Positions 7,355-15,151 of a stretch of 16,867 nt of DNA are shown one piece after another. The stretch's first letter is position 1. Every line of letters starts with the position of its first letter. The DNA comes from an uncultured Bacteroidales bacterium. GTDB taxonomy: Bacteria; Bacteroidota; Bacteroidia; Bacteroidales; Marinilabiliaceae. Both the position numbers and the translations under genes were made by a program. The notes beneath the pieces were generated by a model, which did no database searches, was not told the origin of the DNA, and saw only the letters and a program-made list of their open reading frames with translations. The stretch is taken from positions 1-16,867 of the forward strand of contig CALAVC010000206.1 in NCBI GenBank assembly GCA_937892095.1, given 5' to 3'.

Positions 7355-8329
7355 ATGACAGACATAAAAGACATACGTCGGCCAGTGGCGAAAGAGATGG
7401 AGGGCTTCGAAGACTATTTTCGGAGTCAGCTACAGTCGCCCCACAAATTGCTGACACTTGCGACAAACTACATTTTTAGGCGTAAGGGCAAGCAGCTGCG
7501 CCCACTGCTGGTGTTTCTCTCGGCAAAGGCGTCGGGGCAGACGTGCGAAGCGACGTATGCTGCGGCAACGCTCATTGAGCTACTACACAATGCATCGTTA
7601 GTGCACGACGACGTGGTGGACGAGACATACACACGTCGTGGGCAATGGAGCCTGATGGGGTTGTGGGACTCGAAAGTGGCTGTGCTGGTGGGCGACTTTT
7701 TCTTGTCGAGAGGCATGTCGGTGGCACTTGAAGGAGGGCATTATGAGGTGCTACGAATAGTGTCGGAGGCTGTGAGGAACTTGTCGGAAGGAGAATTGCA
7801 GCAAATTGAACATGCGAGGCGAATGGACATGGACGAAGAGACGTATTACGACATCATACGGCGTAAGACGGCAACGCTGATTGAGGCATGCACGAATGCA
7901 GGAGCAGTGAGTGCAGGAGCAGACGAGCAGACTCGCGAAGCGCTGACGCGCTACGGCAGTGCGCTGGGCATGGCTTTTCAGATACGAGACGACATTTTTG
8001 ACTACACGCCGGGCGGACTGATTGGTAAACCGACGCTGAACGACATAAAAGAACAGAAACTGACGTTGCCACTGATTGAGGCAATGAGGAAGGCGACAAC
8101 GACAGAACGACGGAAACTGCGACACGAAGTACGACTGCACCCCCAAAAGGCACAGACGGCACGACTGGCAGCCGAAATGGTCGACAAATACGACGGCATT
8201 GAGTATGCACGAGAGAGCATGCTACGCTTTGCACAAGAGGCTAAGCAAGCCATAGACGCATTGAAAGAGAGCGAGGCTAAGCGGTCGCTAATAGACTTGG
8301 TGGACTACAATACGGGGCGGACGGTGTGA
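7355..8329 (+). CDS. Polyprenyl diphosphate synthase (long-chain, trans type)
   Basis: This enzyme adds isopentenyl diphosphate units to an allylic primer to make the isoprenoid chain of menaquinone or related lipids. Family motifs are GKQLRP (45-50), the first aspartate-rich motif DDVVD (85-89) followed by RRG, GEL (146-148), and the second aspartate-rich motif DDIFD (212-216) with GKPTLNDI (224-231). The Ala five residues before the first DDxxD is small, which in this family goes with long chain products. The common NDIxEGK reads NDIKEQK here. The length of 324 residues is typical of octaprenyl/heptaprenyl synthases (IspB-like). The ATG lies 18 bases after the previous stop. It is the last gene of the operon and converges on the minus-strand gene 19 bases away. 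Confidence 0.93.
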   Translation: MTDIKDIRRPVAKEMEGFEDYFRSQLQSPHKLLTLATNYIFRRKGKQLRPLLVFLSAKASGQTCEATYAAATLIELLHNASLVHDDVVDETYTRRGQWSLMGLWDSKVAVLVGDFFLSRGMSVALEGGHYEVLRIVSEAVRNLSEGELQQIEHARRMDMDEETYYDIIRRKTATLIEACTNAGAVSAGADEQTREALTRYGSALGMAFQIRDDIFDYTPGGLIGKPTLNDIKEQKLTLPLIEAMRKATTTERRKLRHEVRLHPQKAQTARLAAEMVDKYDGIEYARESMLRFAQEAKQAIDALKESEAKRSLIDLVDYNTGRTV

Positions 8330-8348
8330 AGAGAGAGGGGGGTGAATA

Positions 8349-10793
8349 TCAGTCTCTCAAAAATCCGTATTCATGGACCCTTGGCTTAATTTTTTTAGCC
8401 AAGGGTCGCAGAGCCGTTTTTAAGTTATCCAACAACTTGGTATAAATAGGGTCGTCGGAGGAGGCGTTCATTTTACCTTTGTCGTTGCGACCTTGGAAAT
8501 ATTCTTTGATGTCATAGAGCGAGGCATTGGGGTTGGCGTCGGTCATAGTGTGGTAGTAGCACCAAAGGTTGCGCCCAGCAGAGAGAACACTTTGGGCAGC
8601 ATCGGAATAGAGCAAAGAGGGGGACGAAGAGCTTGCGTCGGCAGACAACGAAACAGCAGAGAACAAGTCGTCAGATGGTTGTGAATGGGGCGATATTTTA
8701 CCAGACAGGAAATCGGACATAAAATGGCTGTCAAACATTTCTTTGGCGTTTACCTCTTCTTCCGAAAATGGTATCCAATGGTTGATGCCTTGTTTGCACG
8801 AAATTCTGTTTTGTCCGTGAAACAATGTGTAAATCAAACAGTTCGTCTGAAATTCTGTGTCGGTTTTCCAACCGTCATTTGGATATAAAAATTGGTCGCG
8901 GTCGTTGAGCCATGAATCTTCTATAACGTGAACAACAGACATATAAATTGATATTTCAATTAAGTTGACATCTGTAACAAACGAACCACGAGGATTCGTA
9001 ACAAGACCAATATCGTTTATGATGTAGTTATATTTACGTTGTTGAAAATCACATCCACGCACAGTCATATATGCTATTTTTTGACTAAAATTTCTTTTGC
9101 GTGTTTCAATAATCCAATCTGTAATTGTCTTACTATTTGAATTAATTGATACTATTTTAGTTCCAATTAGTTCTGAGTTGCTATTAAAAACGTTTGCTTT
9201 TATCGAAGATAAAGATTCTTTGATGGAGGTATCCCAAATGAAAAAACCGATTGGAAATTTGCCATTTACATTATCAAATGTGTCGGCTGGAACAATAAAC
9301 ATTTTTTCCAATTTTGCGTGGTATACGGAGCGGAATTTTGCAAAGTTGGAAGCGCAAAGCGCTTTCAACGTTGCAAATTGTGCCAATTTGCAAAGTTGGA
9401 GTTCTTCGCTAATTCTAATTAGAAATTGAGCAAATAATTCTCGTCCTGCAATGCCTATTGTGTCAAGATATTTTTTATAAACTCTTGAAGAAACGGCTAC
9501 ATCATTTTTATGTTCTCCTGAACCCGTAACTTTCCTTGCGTTTCCCGCCTCTGCATACGGTGGATTGATGTAAATGACTAATTTCTTGCGTTTTTCGGGG
9601 TCGAAAATGATTTTCTTTAAATCTTGCGGCACTTTTTCGCTGTTGAAATCATCATTCAAAAAATCAAACTGGAAAACGTGGCTTTCCAAAAGGTTTACAC
9701 CGTTGCGGATGCGTTCTTCCATAACGTCAACGTCCTGTTGGTCGAGCGTGGAGGCGAAGATATGATATTTGTTCGTCAGTCCGTTCAAAAGGTTTCCCGT
9801 GCCAGCGCAACAATCCCAAACATAATATTCGTCTTGCCAATTGTCGCCAAGGACACTGGCGATGTACTTTTGCGAAAGTTCTACCCAAATCTGCGGCGTA
9901 AAGAAAGCACCTTTGCGCTCGCGGACGTCTTGCGGGACAAGAAGGTCTTTACGCTCGATGATGTAGTTCCAATAATCGGTACGTGGCGGCCGCTTGTAGA
10001 GCTTCCAAAACTCTGCGTAACGCTCTTTGCCGTTGGCTTTGAAACCGAAGATGTATTGCACTTCGAGCCCAAAGTCGTCGGTGCGCAAGAGTGAGTAGGG
10101 CTTAAGAGCGGAGGAGTTGAAGGTGATATAGAAATTGGCGTTGCATGGGTTGTCGTCGGAGATGTCGGTTGTGCCGTTGTCGTCGATATTGAGTTCGGCG
10201 AGGAAGAAATCGGAATCGTAGATGCCGTAGGACTTTTTGAGTTTATCGAAATCGACATCTATGTATGGCTTGACAGCACGGAGCCATTTTTGGTAGACGA
10301 AGATGAAGTTGTTTTTGTCGATGAGCGTTGAGAGATAGTTGACAGAAGGAGAAGAGTTGAAGTTTTGGAGGATAAAATTGCTTATTTGCTCATCGTCGGA
10401 GTCGTAGTGGAAGGTAAGGATGTTATTCTTGTTGATTGTGTTGCGGACGGTTGCGATGGTCTTTTCGTCGACACTGGAAGGCGCTTGTGTCCAATTGAAG
10501 TCGTTGAGGTTGAAAACAGGCAAAACGTCGTGATAGGGCACAAAGGCGATTTTCTCGTTGTCGAAACAACCGAGAAATTTAGGTGGCGTAAGGACGGAAG
10601 CGTCGGCCTTGATGGTGATGAGTAGCTGTGCCAACATCTTGTAGATGTCGGTGGGGTATTGCTTGGCTTCGGCCCAGAGGAGGTAGCCATAATCGTTTTT
10701 AACGCTGAAATCGATGCGTTTGACGATGTCGTTGCAATTGAACTTTTTGAAGTATCGAGTTGCTATTTCATGTTTGAGTTGTTCTTCGAGCAT
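8349..10793 (-). CDS. Single-chain (type IIG-like) restriction enzyme/N6-adenine DNA methyltransferase
   Basis: The 814-residue protein, numbered from the ATG at 10793 (a TTG at 10814 is less likely), has a class-gamma N6-adenine methylase core. Motif X-like GAFFTP is at 295-300, SAM motif I DCCAGTGN at 327-334, and catalytic motif IV NPPY at 410-413. Near the N-terminus, DYGYLLWAEAK (Asp34, Glu42, Lys44) resembles a PD-(D/E)xK nuclease core as seen in MmeI-like type IIG enzymes. The region after motif IV would hold target recognition. There is a Ser-rich linker near 710-738. No separate restriction or specificity gene adjoins it, which fits cleavage and methylation in one chain. About 8900-9700 (residues 365-630) is strikingly AT-rich compared with both ends. 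An orphan methylase or a PglX-like phage-exclusion methylase are alternatives. Confidence 0.8.
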   Translation of the reverse strand: MLEEQLKHEIATRYFKKFNCNDIVKRIDFSVKNDYGYLLWAEAKQYPTDIYKMLAQLLITIKADASVLTPPKFLGCFDNEKIAFVPYHDVLPVFNLNDFNWTQAPSSVDEKTIATVRNTINKNNILTFHYDSDDEQISNFILQNFNSSPSVNYLSTLIDKNNFIFVYQKWLRAVKPYIDVDFDKLKKSYGIYDSDFFLAELNIDDNGTTDISDDNPCNANFYITFNSSALKPYSLLRTDDFGLEVQYIFGFKANGKERYAEFWKLYKRPPRTDYWNYIIERKDLLVPQDVRERKGAFFTPQIWVELSQKYIASVLGDNWQDEYYVWDCCAGTGNLLNGLTNKYHIFASTLDQQDVDVMEERIRNGVNLLESHVFQFDFLNDDFNSEKVPQDLKKIIFDPEKRKKLVIYINPPYAEAGNARKVTGSGEHKNDVAVSSRVYKKYLDTIGIAGRELFAQFLIRISEELQLCKLAQFATLKALCASNFAKFRSVYHAKLEKMFIVPADTFDNVNGKFPIGFFIWDTSIKESLSSIKANVFNSNSELIGTKIVSINSNSKTITDWIIETRKRNFSQKIAYMTVRGCDFQQRKYNYIINDIGLVTNPRGSFVTDVNLIEISIYMSVVHVIEDSWLNDRDQFLYPNDGWKTDTEFQTNCLIYTLFHGQNRISCKQGINHWIPFSEEEVNAKEMFDSHFMSDFLSGKISPHSQPSDDLFSAVSLSADASSSSPSLLYSDAAQSVLSAGRNLWCYYHTMTDANPNASLYDIKEYFQGRNDKGKMNASSDDPIYTKLLDNLKTALRPLAKKIKPRVHEYGFLRD
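8376..8407. repeat. Perfect 11-bp inverted repeat inside the 3' end of the methylase gene
   Basis: GACCCTTGGCT (8376-8386) and AGCCAAGGGTC (8397-8407) pair perfectly around a 10-base T-rich loop. The repeat lies within the last codons of the minus-strand gene and 46 bases past the stop of the converging prenyl synthase. No U-run follows on either strand, so it is not a classical terminator, but it could mark or protect transcript ends at this convergent junction. Confidence 0.5.
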
Positions 10794-10817
10794 GGTAGGA
10801 AACGATGGAGACAAGGT

Positions 10818-10850
10818 TAAAATTAGTAAAAAAGCGGCGCATAGGACAAA
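10818..10850 (-). promoter_or_regulatory. Possible promoter of the methylase gene, overlapping the upstream terminator
   Basis: On the minus strand, TAATTTTA (10818-10825) matches seven of eight bases of TAnnTTTG, and TTTG (10847-10850) lies 21 bases upstream, within the terminator hairpin. It would start the methylase message close to its ATG at 10793. Confidence 0.3.
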
Positions 10851-10872
10851 GGAAGTTTGTGATATGCGCCGC
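10826..10872 (-). terminator. Rho-independent terminator after the DUF6266 gene
   Basis: On the minus strand, GCGGCGCATA and TATGCGCCGC (10834-10843 with 10863-10872) form a perfect 10-base-pair stem. A further ACAAA/TTTGT pairing continues above a two-base internal loop. Six T residues follow in the minus-strand direction (10828-10833). It lies 36 bases past the DUF6266 stop. Confidence 0.85.
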
Positions 10873-10907
10873 AGGGGTTAGAGGTTAGGGGACTTCGGGG
10901 AAGGGGT

Positions 10908-11525
10908 CTACGCTATGGGGTGGTAGAGAGTGGCGGAAGAAGCGAGAGAGGAAGCTGCGAAGGAGTAGGCATAGAGGACGTCGGCGGAGTCGAGACGAGC
11001 GGAGTCGACGTCGACAGAGCCTGACTCTGCAGAGAGGTCGAAAGTGGAGAGACGGACGGTGCGCTGGGTTACGTTGTAGACAACGAAGTAGAGACTGCCA
11101 CCAGAAAGGGAGTGAGAAGACTCGACATTGTCCCACTCGAGAGAGGCACTGGTAGACGAAAGGGAGAGGCTGAGAGAGAAGGGCTCGGAGCCAGAGGAGA
11201 GGATGAGCTTGGTGTGGTCGAAGGCGTAGGAGCCGTATTGCGTTGAGGCAGCTTGAATGATGTTGCGGTTGATGGTGACGGCAAGATTCCAAGAGCTGAG
11301 CCCTTTGCGAGCGATGAAGCCGCGTTGCAGGGCAGAGAGGAAGGGTCGGAGACCTGCGGAGGTTACGGAGAGGAGGTTTCGCATGGCGACTTGGGCTGGG
11401 GTGCGCGGGTTGGCGACGTGAGAGGGTAGGGACTTGATGTAGCTAATGCCACGCCATGAGCTACCGACGACTTTGCCGACCTTGCCAGAGAAAGCACCGA
11501 GGATGCCAGAAGAATATTTTGCCAT
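10908..11525 (-). CDS. DUF6266 family protein
   Basis: This 205-residue protein starts MAKYSSGILGAFSGKVGKVV and continues with GSSWRGISYIKSLP and NPRTPAQVAMR, the hallmark N-terminus of the Bacteroidetes DUF6266 family, whose function is unknown. Residues 85-205 are Ser-rich and strand-like (for example KLILSSGSEPFSLSLSLSS), which suggests a beta-sandwich. There is no signal peptide or membrane segment. It stands alone between its own promoter and its own terminator. Members of this family often occur as scattered single genes, which fits. The ATG at 11523-11525 is clear. Confidence 0.85.
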   Translation of the reverse strand: MAKYSSGILGAFSGKVGKVVGSSWRGISYIKSLPSHVANPRTPAQVAMRNLLSVTSAGLRPFLSALQRGFIARKGLSSWNLAVTINRNIIQAASTQYGSYAFDHTKLILSSGSEPFSLSLSLSSTSASLEWDNVESSHSLSGGSLYFVVYNVTQRTVRLSTFDLSAESGSVDVDSARLDSADVLYAYSFAASSLASSATLYHPIA

Positions 11526-11607
11526 AATTGAGTTGGGGTTTTAGTGATGTGGGGGTATGCTTGCGCGCATGGCATTCACCTACATCGGGGTTAGGGATTG
11601 ATTTGTG

Positions 11608-11639
11608 TTGTCGACAATGTTTATTTGTTTTGTTGACAA
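11608..11639. promoter_or_regulatory. Pair of operator-like palindromes at the DUF6266 promoter
   Basis: TTGTCGACAA (11608-11617) is a perfect palindrome and TTGTTGACAA (11630-11639) is nearly one. Both are followed by TGT, so they also form a 13-base direct repeat. Their starts are 22 bases apart, about two helical turns. They cover the predicted start site and early leader of the DUF6266 message, where a repressor dimer pair could bind. Confidence 0.4.
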
Positions 11640-11641
11640 TG

Positions 11642-11672
11642 TAAATGTATATAGCATTTTTAGGATAACAAA
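11642..11672 (-). promoter_or_regulatory. Promoter of the DUF6266 gene
   Basis: On the minus strand, TTTG (11669-11672) is followed after exactly 19 bases by TACATTTA (11642-11649), seven of eight matches to TAnnTTTG. Transcription would start near 11636, leaving a leader of about 110 bases. Confidence 0.55.
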
Positions 11673-11699
11673 CTATTTGATAAATATTTTTGTTGATTA

Positions 11700-12024
11700 A
11701 TAAATAGAGTTGAGTTATAAACTTTTATATGTAATTCATAATCAATAGATTAAAGCGATTGAGGAAAATAAAGCAGAAAGAGTGATTTGTTGATTAAACA
11801 AATAGATATGTGTAAAGAAAGTGGCAGAGACAAGTGGAAGTCTTGACATCTACGACCTCGGAGGGCACTATTGTGGCACAGAACGAAATGGGCTGCGACG
11901 TGGCATGTACATACAAAATGGTCGGAAGTTTGTTGTAAAGTAAAGGTGTTTGAAAAGCCTATTACCACAACGTGAGACACGCCCAAAGAAATGGGTTAAA
12001 TAAATAAGCTTTTGACACATATAT
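11700..12024. other. Intergenic stretch with no supported gene
   Basis: Between the DUF6266 promoter and the terminator at 12025 I see no convincing gene on either strand. The open frames lack ribosome sites or recognisable protein sequence, and the left part is AT-rich. An ATG at 11808 on the plus strand stops after 12 codons. Confidence 0.6.
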
Positions 12025-12062
12025 AAAAAAAACAGTCGGACACTTGTTCGACTGTTTTTTTT
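12025..12062. terminator. Bidirectional terminator downstream of tolC
   Basis: CAGTCG and CGACTG (12033-12038 and 12049-12054) form the core stem. It is flanked by eight A on the left and eight T on the right, which gives a U-run in either direction. On the minus strand it lies about 130 bases after the tolC stop and probably ends the emrA-emrB-tolC message. Confidence 0.8.
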
Positions 12063-12192
12063 ATTTTTAGAGGCATAGGGAAGATGGCGAATCTGTAAGT
12101 TGCATTGTAAGCGTGGAGGGGGCAGACGTGTGGACATCGAGGCGAGCAGGCGTGCCGAGGAGGATTGGTTGGTTAATGGCGGGGTCGTGGCC

Positions 12193-13548
12193 CTACAAAG
12201 CCCCTGTGGTGTAGAGCAGCTTATAGTAGCAGTAGAGCAATTGAATACGTGCATCGGCAAGCGACATGTCGGCCGAAAGCTTCATGTTGGAGGCATCGAG
12301 CATGTCGGTTAGCAGAGCCATGTCGCTACGATAGCGATTTTCGACAATGGAGTAGTTTTGTTCGGCGAGTTCGACTTGCTTTTCTTGAGTTTGGACTTCT
12401 TTAAAAGCCGTCTGATAGTTGACAAAATCGGCGTGGACAGTGTTTTCGATATTTTCACGTGCGAGAGCTGTCTTTTGGGTAGACTGACGATGTTCGACTT
12501 TTGCCTGACGAAGGTTGTGCTTGCTCTTCCAATGGTTGCCAAGGTCGAACTTTACGCCTAAGCCAATGTACCAAACATTGACGTTGGCATCGACTGGGAT
12601 GAGGTCGGTGGTGTAGGGACCAGACAGATTGTCTTCGACCACCAAAGCAACAGAGGGCAAAAGCGAAGAACGCGAAGACTTTATTTTTTGTTCTGAAAGT
12701 TGTTGACCGACAGAGGCCATGCGAATTGTCAGATTGCTTTCAGAGGCTGTTTGTTGATAGTTCTCGACATTGAGATTTGGCAAGTGCGAAAGGAGATTGC
12801 TTATAGATAGCGAGTCGATAGACACTTTGTTGTCTTCGGGCAAATGGAGTGTGGTCGAGAGTCGATGGTTGATTATGTTGGCAGCGTCGGAAATCTTTTC
12901 TCGCGTAAGGCGTAGAGACATCAGCTGAAGTTCGTAGCGCGTAAGGTCGTTTTTGAGGACAGTGCCTTGCTTGTGGCGGACTTCCATATTTTTAATGACT
13001 GCCTCGGTGAGAGAGATGTTTTGGTCGATGACTTGCAACTGATTGTGCAGATTGCAAAGATCGAGATAGAAACCGACGATGAGGAAATGGACTTCTTGCC
13101 GTTGGCGCTCGGTGTCGAGGCGAGCAAGTTCTTCGCTCAACTCGGCCATGCGAATGCCAGAGCGAATGGCACCGCCAGCATAGATGACCTGCGTGGCACG
13201 AGCGCAAAAGGAGTTGCCCCAATGAGGAGTTTTTTGACTGCCATTTTCGACGGGCTGAGGTCCGAAGCCAGCGACAATGACGTCGGTCGTGCCACTGGTG
13301 GAAAAGTTGCGTTTCATTAGCGTGGCATTGCCGATATAACTGCCACTGACACTTAGAGTGAGGTCGGGCAAGAGAGCTGCGCGAGCATCGGAAAGAGCTT
13401 CGGAAGCGGCTTCGAGACCAGACTGGCTGATGACGATTTGTGTGCTTTGGCTATCGGCAAGGTCGAAGAGTTGCTCAATCGACTGTGCACAGATGTGCTG
13501 TGGGAAGAAAGATATGATTGGAAGGATGTAAGATATTATTTGTTTCAC
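12193..13548 (-). CDS. TolC family outer-membrane efflux protein
   Basis: This is the outer-membrane channel of the tripartite pump encoded with the next two genes upstream. The 451-residue protein begins with a signal peptide (MKQIISYILPIISFFPQHICAQ region, cleavage probably after about residue 21). Two repeated helical-hairpin halves follow. The first includes GLEAASEALSDARAALLPDLTLS (about 44-66) and the second LRQAKVEHRQSTQKTALARENIE with the outer-membrane strand segment before it (WYIGLGVKFDLG). Length and repeat structure are typical of the OEP family. The start codon is GTG at 13546-13548, since no ATG precedes the signal peptide. It begins 15 bases after the MFS gene stop, as the last gene of the operon. 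Confidence 0.92.
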   Translation of the reverse strand: MKQIISYILPIISFFPQHICAQSIEQLFDLADSQSTQIVISQSGLEAASEALSDARAALLPDLTLSVSGSYIGNATLMKRNFSTSGTTDVIVAGFGPQPVENGSQKTPHWGNSFCARATQVIYAGGAIRSGIRMAELSEELARLDTERQRQEVHFLIVGFYLDLCNLHNQLQVIDQNISLTEAVIKNMEVRHKQGTVLKNDLTRYELQLMSLRLTREKISDAANIINHRLSTTLHLPEDNKVSIDSLSISNLLSHLPNLNVENYQQTASESNLTIRMASVGQQLSEQKIKSSRSSLLPSVALVVEDNLSGPYTTDLIPVDANVNVWYIGLGVKFDLGNHWKSKHNLRQAKVEHRQSTQKTALARENIENTVHADFVNYQTAFKEVQTQEKQVELAEQNYSIVENRYRSDMALLTDMLDASNMKLSADMSLADARIQLLYCYYKLLYTTGAL

Positions 13549-13563
13549 AACTGATCTGATTTA

Positions 13564-15126
13564 TTATTTTCTGGTAGCAGGAACTGTAAGTGAGGCGGCA
13601 AGACGAATGCCGACAGTGGACCAAGAGGTCATCTTGCGAACCGAAGTGCGGACCCAGTTGAGGTCCCAGAAAAAGAATAGTAGCGAGACGGCGCAGAGCA
13701 ACAGCACTACACCACCATATAATTGCTTGACCGAGATGGCCAATAGTTGCTCTACCGAAGGCAAGACGGAATAGCGCGAAGCGTTGTCGGCGACGAGTCG
13801 TTGAAACACTTCGGTATAGACGAGCGTGCCGATGTTGGAGCCGAGCATCATGTGGAGGACGTTGAAGATGGAGAGTCCTTGAAAAAAATGTTCGAAGGGC
13901 AGCATTTGTCCGAGGCTCCACATGAGGATGACGGTCAGGATGCAACTGGCAGCGTCTCGAATGATGGTGAGTGGATAGAGCGTCTGAATGGACATTTGTT
14001 CGCTTACGCTTACGTAGAGACCGAGGGCATAGAACGCGCTAAGCAAAAAGCCTATGGCGATGAGTTTGTAGGGCGCATAGTGCATGATGCGTAGCCACCA
14101 AAAAGAGAAAGCACCGCCAAGGACGACCCCAACAATGCCAAGCATGGAGAGCCACTGTTGGCGTAGACCAGTATAGTGAAGAACGACCGAATAGAGGATT
14201 GGCTCGATGCTGTTGTGGCACGAAAGGAGGGCATCGGTAAGAGCACAGACTGATAGAATGGCCACTATGTTTCGATAGCTCGTAAAGACCTCGCGACTAT
14301 AGTAGGGATGGTCGGCGGTTATAAACCGATGGATGGCCATGCCGAGCGTGATGAGCGAAGTGCCTGTAAGAAGCCAAGTGGTATCGCTAGCATACCAATC
14401 GAGGTGGTTGCCATAGGTGAGTATATAGCTTACTTGTGCAAAAAAAGCTACCCATAGGGCTGCGCCAGCGAAGTCGACACCGACAATGGGGATTCTGCGG
14501 TCGGGCGGCATGGGACAAAAGGGCTTGCACAACAACGTTTGCACCAACAAGACAAAACACATGCCTCCCAAAGTAAAGAGATGGATAAGTTGCCACGGCA
14601 TGTGGTAGGCTACGAGCTGCGAGAACCACGAAGACGTGGTGACACAAGTGATTAGGACTGTGTTGAGTACGGGGAAAAAGGTGGAAAAATTGCGTGTACG
14701 GGTGAGCCACGTCATTATGTTCGACACGTTCTCGAAAGTCCCCATAATCTTGCCGACTCCTACGATGAAACAGATAAGCCAAAGCAAGGGACGCAAGCTG
14801 ACGTGCATAGTAAGCAGATTGCCAAGCCCGACGATGAGTGCAGCAACGACAAGTAGTTGCTGATTGGTAAAACGGAACTTGAATCGGAAGAGCATTGGGA
14901 AGCAACAAGCCATGCCGAGCAAGTTGCAGTTTAGACACATGATTAGGTCTTCGCGAAGCCAGTCGTAAGTGCCTTGAATTTGTGGCATAGCTCCCAAGTA
15001 GATGCCCCCCGACAATTGGAAGAAGACAAGCTGCAACACATATATCCAAGGTTGCAGTCGGCGAGGGACAAAGCTCTTGAACATAGGCATCCGAAACGGA
15101 CCCTGTTCAACAGGTGGGTGAGACAT
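13564..15126 (-). CDS. MFS drug exporter, EmrB-like (DHA2 type)
   Basis: This is an inner-membrane drug:proton antiporter that works with the adaptor encoded just upstream and the TolC protein just downstream. The 520 residues are almost wholly hydrophobic, with about 14 predicted membrane helices, as in the DHA2 group. The N-terminal helix reads PWIYVLQLVFFQLSGGIYLG. The loop after helix 2, where MFS motif A normally reads GxLaDrxGrR, is FRFKFRFTNQQ here and has lost the usual pattern. Helix 5 contains SWFSQLVAYHMPWQLIHL, similar to the W-R region of EmrB. The ATG at 15124-15126 follows the emrA stop by 25 bases. The substrate cannot be told from sequence. Confidence 0.88.
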   Translation of the reverse strand: MSHPPVEQGPFRMPMFKSFVPRRLQPWIYVLQLVFFQLSGGIYLGAMPQIQGTYDWLREDLIMCLNCNLLGMACCFPMLFRFKFRFTNQQLLVVAALIVGLGNLLTMHVSLRPLLWLICFIVGVGKIMGTFENVSNIMTWLTRTRNFSTFFPVLNTVLITCVTTSSWFSQLVAYHMPWQLIHLFTLGGMCFVLLVQTLLCKPFCPMPPDRRIPIVGVDFAGAALWVAFFAQVSYILTYGNHLDWYASDTTWLLTGTSLITLGMAIHRFITADHPYYSREVFTSYRNIVAILSVCALTDALLSCHNSIEPILYSVVLHYTGLRQQWLSMLGIVGVVLGGAFSFWWLRIMHYAPYKLIAIGFLLSAFYALGLYVSVSEQMSIQTLYPLTIIRDAASCILTVILMWSLGQMLPFEHFFQGLSIFNVLHMMLGSNIGTLVYTEVFQRLVADNASRYSVLPSVEQLLAISVKQLYGGVVLLLCAVSLLFFFWDLNWVRTSVRKMTSWSTVGIRLAASLTVPATRK

Positions 15127-15151
15127 AACTAAAAGAGAATAAGGGTGTTGA

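Noticed and set aside
8343..8373. TGAATA/TATTCA inverted repeat as terminator between the convergent genes
   Set aside because: The stem is only six A/T-rich pairs with a 19-base loop and no U-run.
11685..11692. TATTTTTG on the plus strand, an exact -7 promoter match
   Set aside because: No -33 element is at the right distance and no plus-strand gene follows. Such matches are frequent in AT-rich DNA.
11808..11846. Twelve-codon frame starting at ATG 11808
   Set aside because: It is too short, has no ribosome site or conservation clue, and lies in an otherwise empty stretch.
11868..12260. 130-codon minus-strand frame overlapping the tolC end and the terminator
   Set aside because: It runs through a strong terminator, overlaps tolC in another frame and has no recognisable protein character.
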